This document shows, piece by piece, positions 62,108 through 64,000 of a stretch of 64,000 nt of DNA. The stretch covers positions 1,612,001 to 1,676,000 of the forward strand of contig CBDCVB010000002.1 of assembly GCA_965222895.1 (NCBI GenBank), read 5' to 3'. Source of the stretch: Bin87 sp965222895. Lineage in GTDB: Bacteria > Chloroflexota > Dehalococcoidia > Lucifugimonadales > UBA3495. How positions within the stretch are numbered: position 1 is the stretch's first letter; every line of letters begins with the position of its first letter. The translations under genes were made by a program, and so were the position numbers. Under the pieces are notes generated by a model. The model was not told where the DNA came from. It was given only the letters and a program-made list of their open reading frames with translations, and did no database searches.

Positions 62108-62989
62108 CTAGCGACGTGCGCCGAGTTTCAATTCCAGCGGGCCGGTGCTCACGATGTGCTTTTTCAGGCCCAAATCCGACGGGGCCATCCCCATCGCCAG
62201 TCCAATCAATTGCGGCATATGCAGGATTGGCAGGTCGATGGATCGTCGAACCTGCGATGCCGCCTTGGGTTGGAATCCATCCAGGTTGAGATGACACAGC
62301 GGGCACGGCGTAACCATCGCGTCAGCGCCCAGGTCTTTCACTTCGGACGTATGCTTGCCCACCATTGCCATGGAGTTGCGCTCGTTGATGGTTAGAATGG
62401 GGAAGCCACAGCAGCGGGTCTTGCCCTCAAAATCGACCAGCGTGGCCCCCAGGGCGTCAATCAGCAATTCCAGCGATTGCTGCCGTTCCGGATGCTCGGC
62501 GATGTCCAGAGCTTCCGTCGGCCGCACGATGTAGCAACCGTAAAACGGGGCGATTTTCAGTTCGGTAAGCTGGCGCGTGATATGAGGCATCAAGTGGTCG
62601 AGGCCGTAGTCCTCAATTAGTATCCAGAGCAGGTGTTTGGGTTCGCTGTTGCCGCTGTACTCCAGTCCTTCCTCAGCCAGGTAGCTGTTGATCTCGGCCA
62701 AATACTCCGGGTTGCGCATCCGGTGGTTGGCTTGCGACATCACTCCCTGGCACGTGCTGCAGATGGTTAGAATCGGCAAACCCATCTGCTCCGCCTTGGC
62801 GAAATTGCGGGCGTTCAGCGTGTCCCCAAAGCGTTGGTTCTTCTCCTGGATGACGCCGGCGCCGGTGCAAGTCCAACCCGGTATCTCTTCAAGTTCAATG
62901 CCCAGTCGTTGGCAAACTACCTGGGTGGCTGGGTATAGCTCGGGTGCGCCTCCGGTCGAAACGCAGCCCGGGAAAAAGGCGTACTTCAC
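62108..62989 (-). CDS. CCG-domain (HdrB/SdhE-type) subunit next to SdhB
   Basis: The 293-residue protein has two cysteine-rich CCG domains. The first has C9 in FPGCVSTGG, C41 in GWTCTGAG and CSTC at 77-80. The second has YGCYIVRP, RCCGFP and CPLCHLN. This pattern is that of heterodisulfide reductase subunit B and of SdhE in type E succinate:quinone reductases, where it may bind a non-cubane [4Fe-4S] cluster and replace the haem-containing anchor. It follows the sdhB gene in the same direction (41-base gap), supporting a type E complex. The flavoprotein SdhA lies outside the window. Confidence 0.85.
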   Translation of the reverse strand: MKYAFFPGCVSTGGAPELYPATQVVCQRLGIELEEIPGWTCTGAGVIQEKNQRFGDTLNARNFAKAEQMGLPILTICSTCQGVMSQANHRMRNPEYLAEINSYLAEEGLEYSGNSEPKHLLWILIEDYGLDHLMPHITRQLTELKIAPFYGCYIVRPTEALDIAEHPERQQSLELLIDALGATLVDFEGKTRCCGFPILTINERNSMAMVGKHTSEVKDLGADAMVTPCPLCHLNLDGFQPKAASQVRRSIDLPILHMPQLIGLAMGMAPSDLGLKKHIVSTGPLELKLGARR

Positions 62990-63029
62990 TGGTCAGTCCT
63001 CCGGAGTGGCTGATGCGGCTGGTCGGTCT

Positions 63030-64000
63030 CTAGCCGAATGGAGAGTTATTGCTGACCTGCGGGCCGGCAGGTTCGGGTTCCAGTCGACGGAACAGCTTGC
63101 GTACCGCTTCCACGTTGTCAACGTTCTTGTGGACGATGGGTGGCATCTTGCCGCGGCGCATGGCGCGGAAGGCAACCGGCATGAAGCCCATCAGGGCCGG
63201 CACGTTCATCATGCCCACGCTCTTGATGGGCAACCGCAACTCGTCAAGGCGGCCGCTGTGTCCCACCGACTCCATGAAAGCGTCAGCGTGGCGAGCGCCG
63301 TTGTTGTTGTTGTAGCCGGCCTGGATGGCCTGTTCCCGAATTGCCATGATGCGATCCATGGGCGCCACGCCCTTGGGGCACGCCTGGACACATTCGTTGC
63401 AGCGCGTGCAGTCCCAGATGCCGGTGGGTTCGCTCAGGGCCCACAGCCGTTCCATCGACACGCCGTTGGCATCGCCGTCCCGTGGATCAGCGGTGAATCG
63501 ATACGCCTTGGCCAGCGCGGCGGGGCCCAGGAAGGTCGGATCGACTTCCAGCACCGTGCAGTCTGAAACGCACGCCCCGCACATAATGCAGGAGGTCACC
63601 GCCGACAGGTGCAGCATATCTTCGTTGGAGACGATGTATTCGCCTTCCGGTTCCTGGCCCATATGCTTCAGGTACGGGTCAACCTGTTCGATTTTTTCCC
63701 AGAAAAGGTCGAAGTTGACCACCAGGTCTTTAATCACCGGCATCACGCCGGCCGGCTCCACGATAATAACCCCGTCCTGCACCGCGTCTCTGACAATTGT
63801 TTTGCAGGCGAGCCCGGCGTGGCCGTTGATGCGCATTGCGCAGGAGCCGCAAATTGAGCTGCGGCATGAACACCGCAGGGACAATGTGCCGTCGTCATCT
63901 TCGCGAATCTGAATCAACGCATCCAGAACCGTAGCGTTTTCAGGGATGCTAACCGGGTATTCCTGCCAATAGGGCAGACGGCCTTCTCCTGTTGCTTCCG
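63030..64000 (-). CDS. sdhB: Succinate dehydrogenase/fumarate reductase iron-sulfur subunit (5' truncated)
   Basis: The frame continues past the window end. The visible part starts with EATGEGRLPYWQEYPV and IPENATVLDALIQIRED, the ferredoxin-like domain. The [2Fe-2S] cysteines lie in RCSCRSSICGSC, and two cubane-type clusters are in CIMCGACVSDC and CTRCNECVQACPKG. It passes electrons from the flavoprotein to quinone. The C-terminal tail is about 70 residues longer than a minimal SdhB and has RRGKMPPIVHKNVDN, probably contacting the CCG subunit encoded next. Lack of the N-terminus reflects only the window edge. Confidence 0.92.
   Translation of the reverse strand, partial: EATGEGRLPYWQEYPVSIPENATVLDALIQIREDDDGTLSLRCSCRSSICGSCAMRINGHAGLACKTIVRDAVQDGVIIVEPAGVMPVIKDLVVNFDLFWEKIEQVDPYLKHMGQEPEGEYIVSNEDMLHLSAVTSCIMCGACVSDCTVLEVDPTFLGPAALAKAYRFTADPRDGDANGVSMERLWALSEPTGIWDCTRCNECVQACPKGVAPMDRIMAIREQAIQAGYNNNNGARHADAFMESVGHSGRLDELRLPIKSVGMMNVPALMGFMPVAFRAMRRGKMPPIVHKNVDNVEAVRKLFRRLEPEPAGPQVSNNSPFG

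Overview
The window is a gene-dense bacterial chromosome segment, GC-rich by eye. It holds about 50 protein genes, five tRNA genes, and no rRNA, CRISPR array or recognisable insertion sequence. The mix is a CoA-transferase, an acyl-CoA dehydrogenase, acetamidase, an HMG-CoA-lyase-like enzyme, monomeric isocitrate dehydrogenase, an SdhB/CCG-type succinate dehydrogenase, PAC2, an endonuclease Q-like protein and a short dispersed repeat that reads MDRMDR when translated. This resembles Chloroflexota of the Dehalococcoidia/SAR202 type. That placement is inference from gene families, not from a marker-gene tree.

Layout. 1-2195: the 3' part of an adenine-N6 DNA methyltransferase and a repeat-rich gap. 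2196-9540: a ThDP enzyme, a repeat-bearing metallopeptidase-like protein with a frameshift, an acetamidase/formamidase, a small HTH protein, and a threonine dehydratase behind a noncoding region with an array of TGTA motifs. 9550-17905: a HypE/AIR-synthase-like protein, tRNA-Glu, a DMT transporter, a nitroreductase, an amidohydrolase, a PAC2 protein and a frameshifted gamma-glutamyltranspeptidase. 18007-18424: four tRNAs on the minus strand (Val-TAC, Arg-GCG, Leu-CAG, Val-CAC). 18670-26230: CoA-transferase, ribokinase-like kinase, Nudix, ComF, a BNR propeller, an HMG-CoA-lyase-like enzyme, and the polyamine pair speD-speB.

26479-32328 is a plus-strand operon: ABC ATPase, ABC-2 permease, GldG-like protein, DUF4340 protein and CinA. 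32445-42327 is an eight-gene minus-strand run: selA, alpha/beta hydrolase, EndoQ-like, GNAT, coaE, CbbQ/NorQ-type ATPase, CoA-pyrophosphatase-type Nudix, and a 1102-residue VWA protein. 42842-49289 carries acyl-CoA dehydrogenase, a SIMPL lipoprotein, dcd and a riboflavin cluster ribD-ribE-ribB-ribBA with no ribH in view. 49340-56901 has prfB with an intact programmed +1 frameshift, thrS without a TGS domain, a thioredoxin-fold lipoprotein whose first active-site Cys codon is an in-frame TGA, a DUF255 protein and a GPH-type transporter. 57331-64000 is central metabolism: monomeric NADP-IDH, malate dehydrogenase, a GSA-type aminotransferase, a CCG-domain subunit and SdhB, which runs off the window end.

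The most striking observation is the thioredoxin-like gene at 52705-53316. It reads through one TGA in the context W-U-P-E-C, a bacterial-SECIS-like hairpin overlaps and follows that TGA, and selA lies in the same window. Together these indicate a selenoprotein that naive gene calling would split in two. The two other broken genes (3972-5920 and 16101-17905) each need a single-base indel and look like sequencing error or recent decay. The prfB break is a genuine recoding site.
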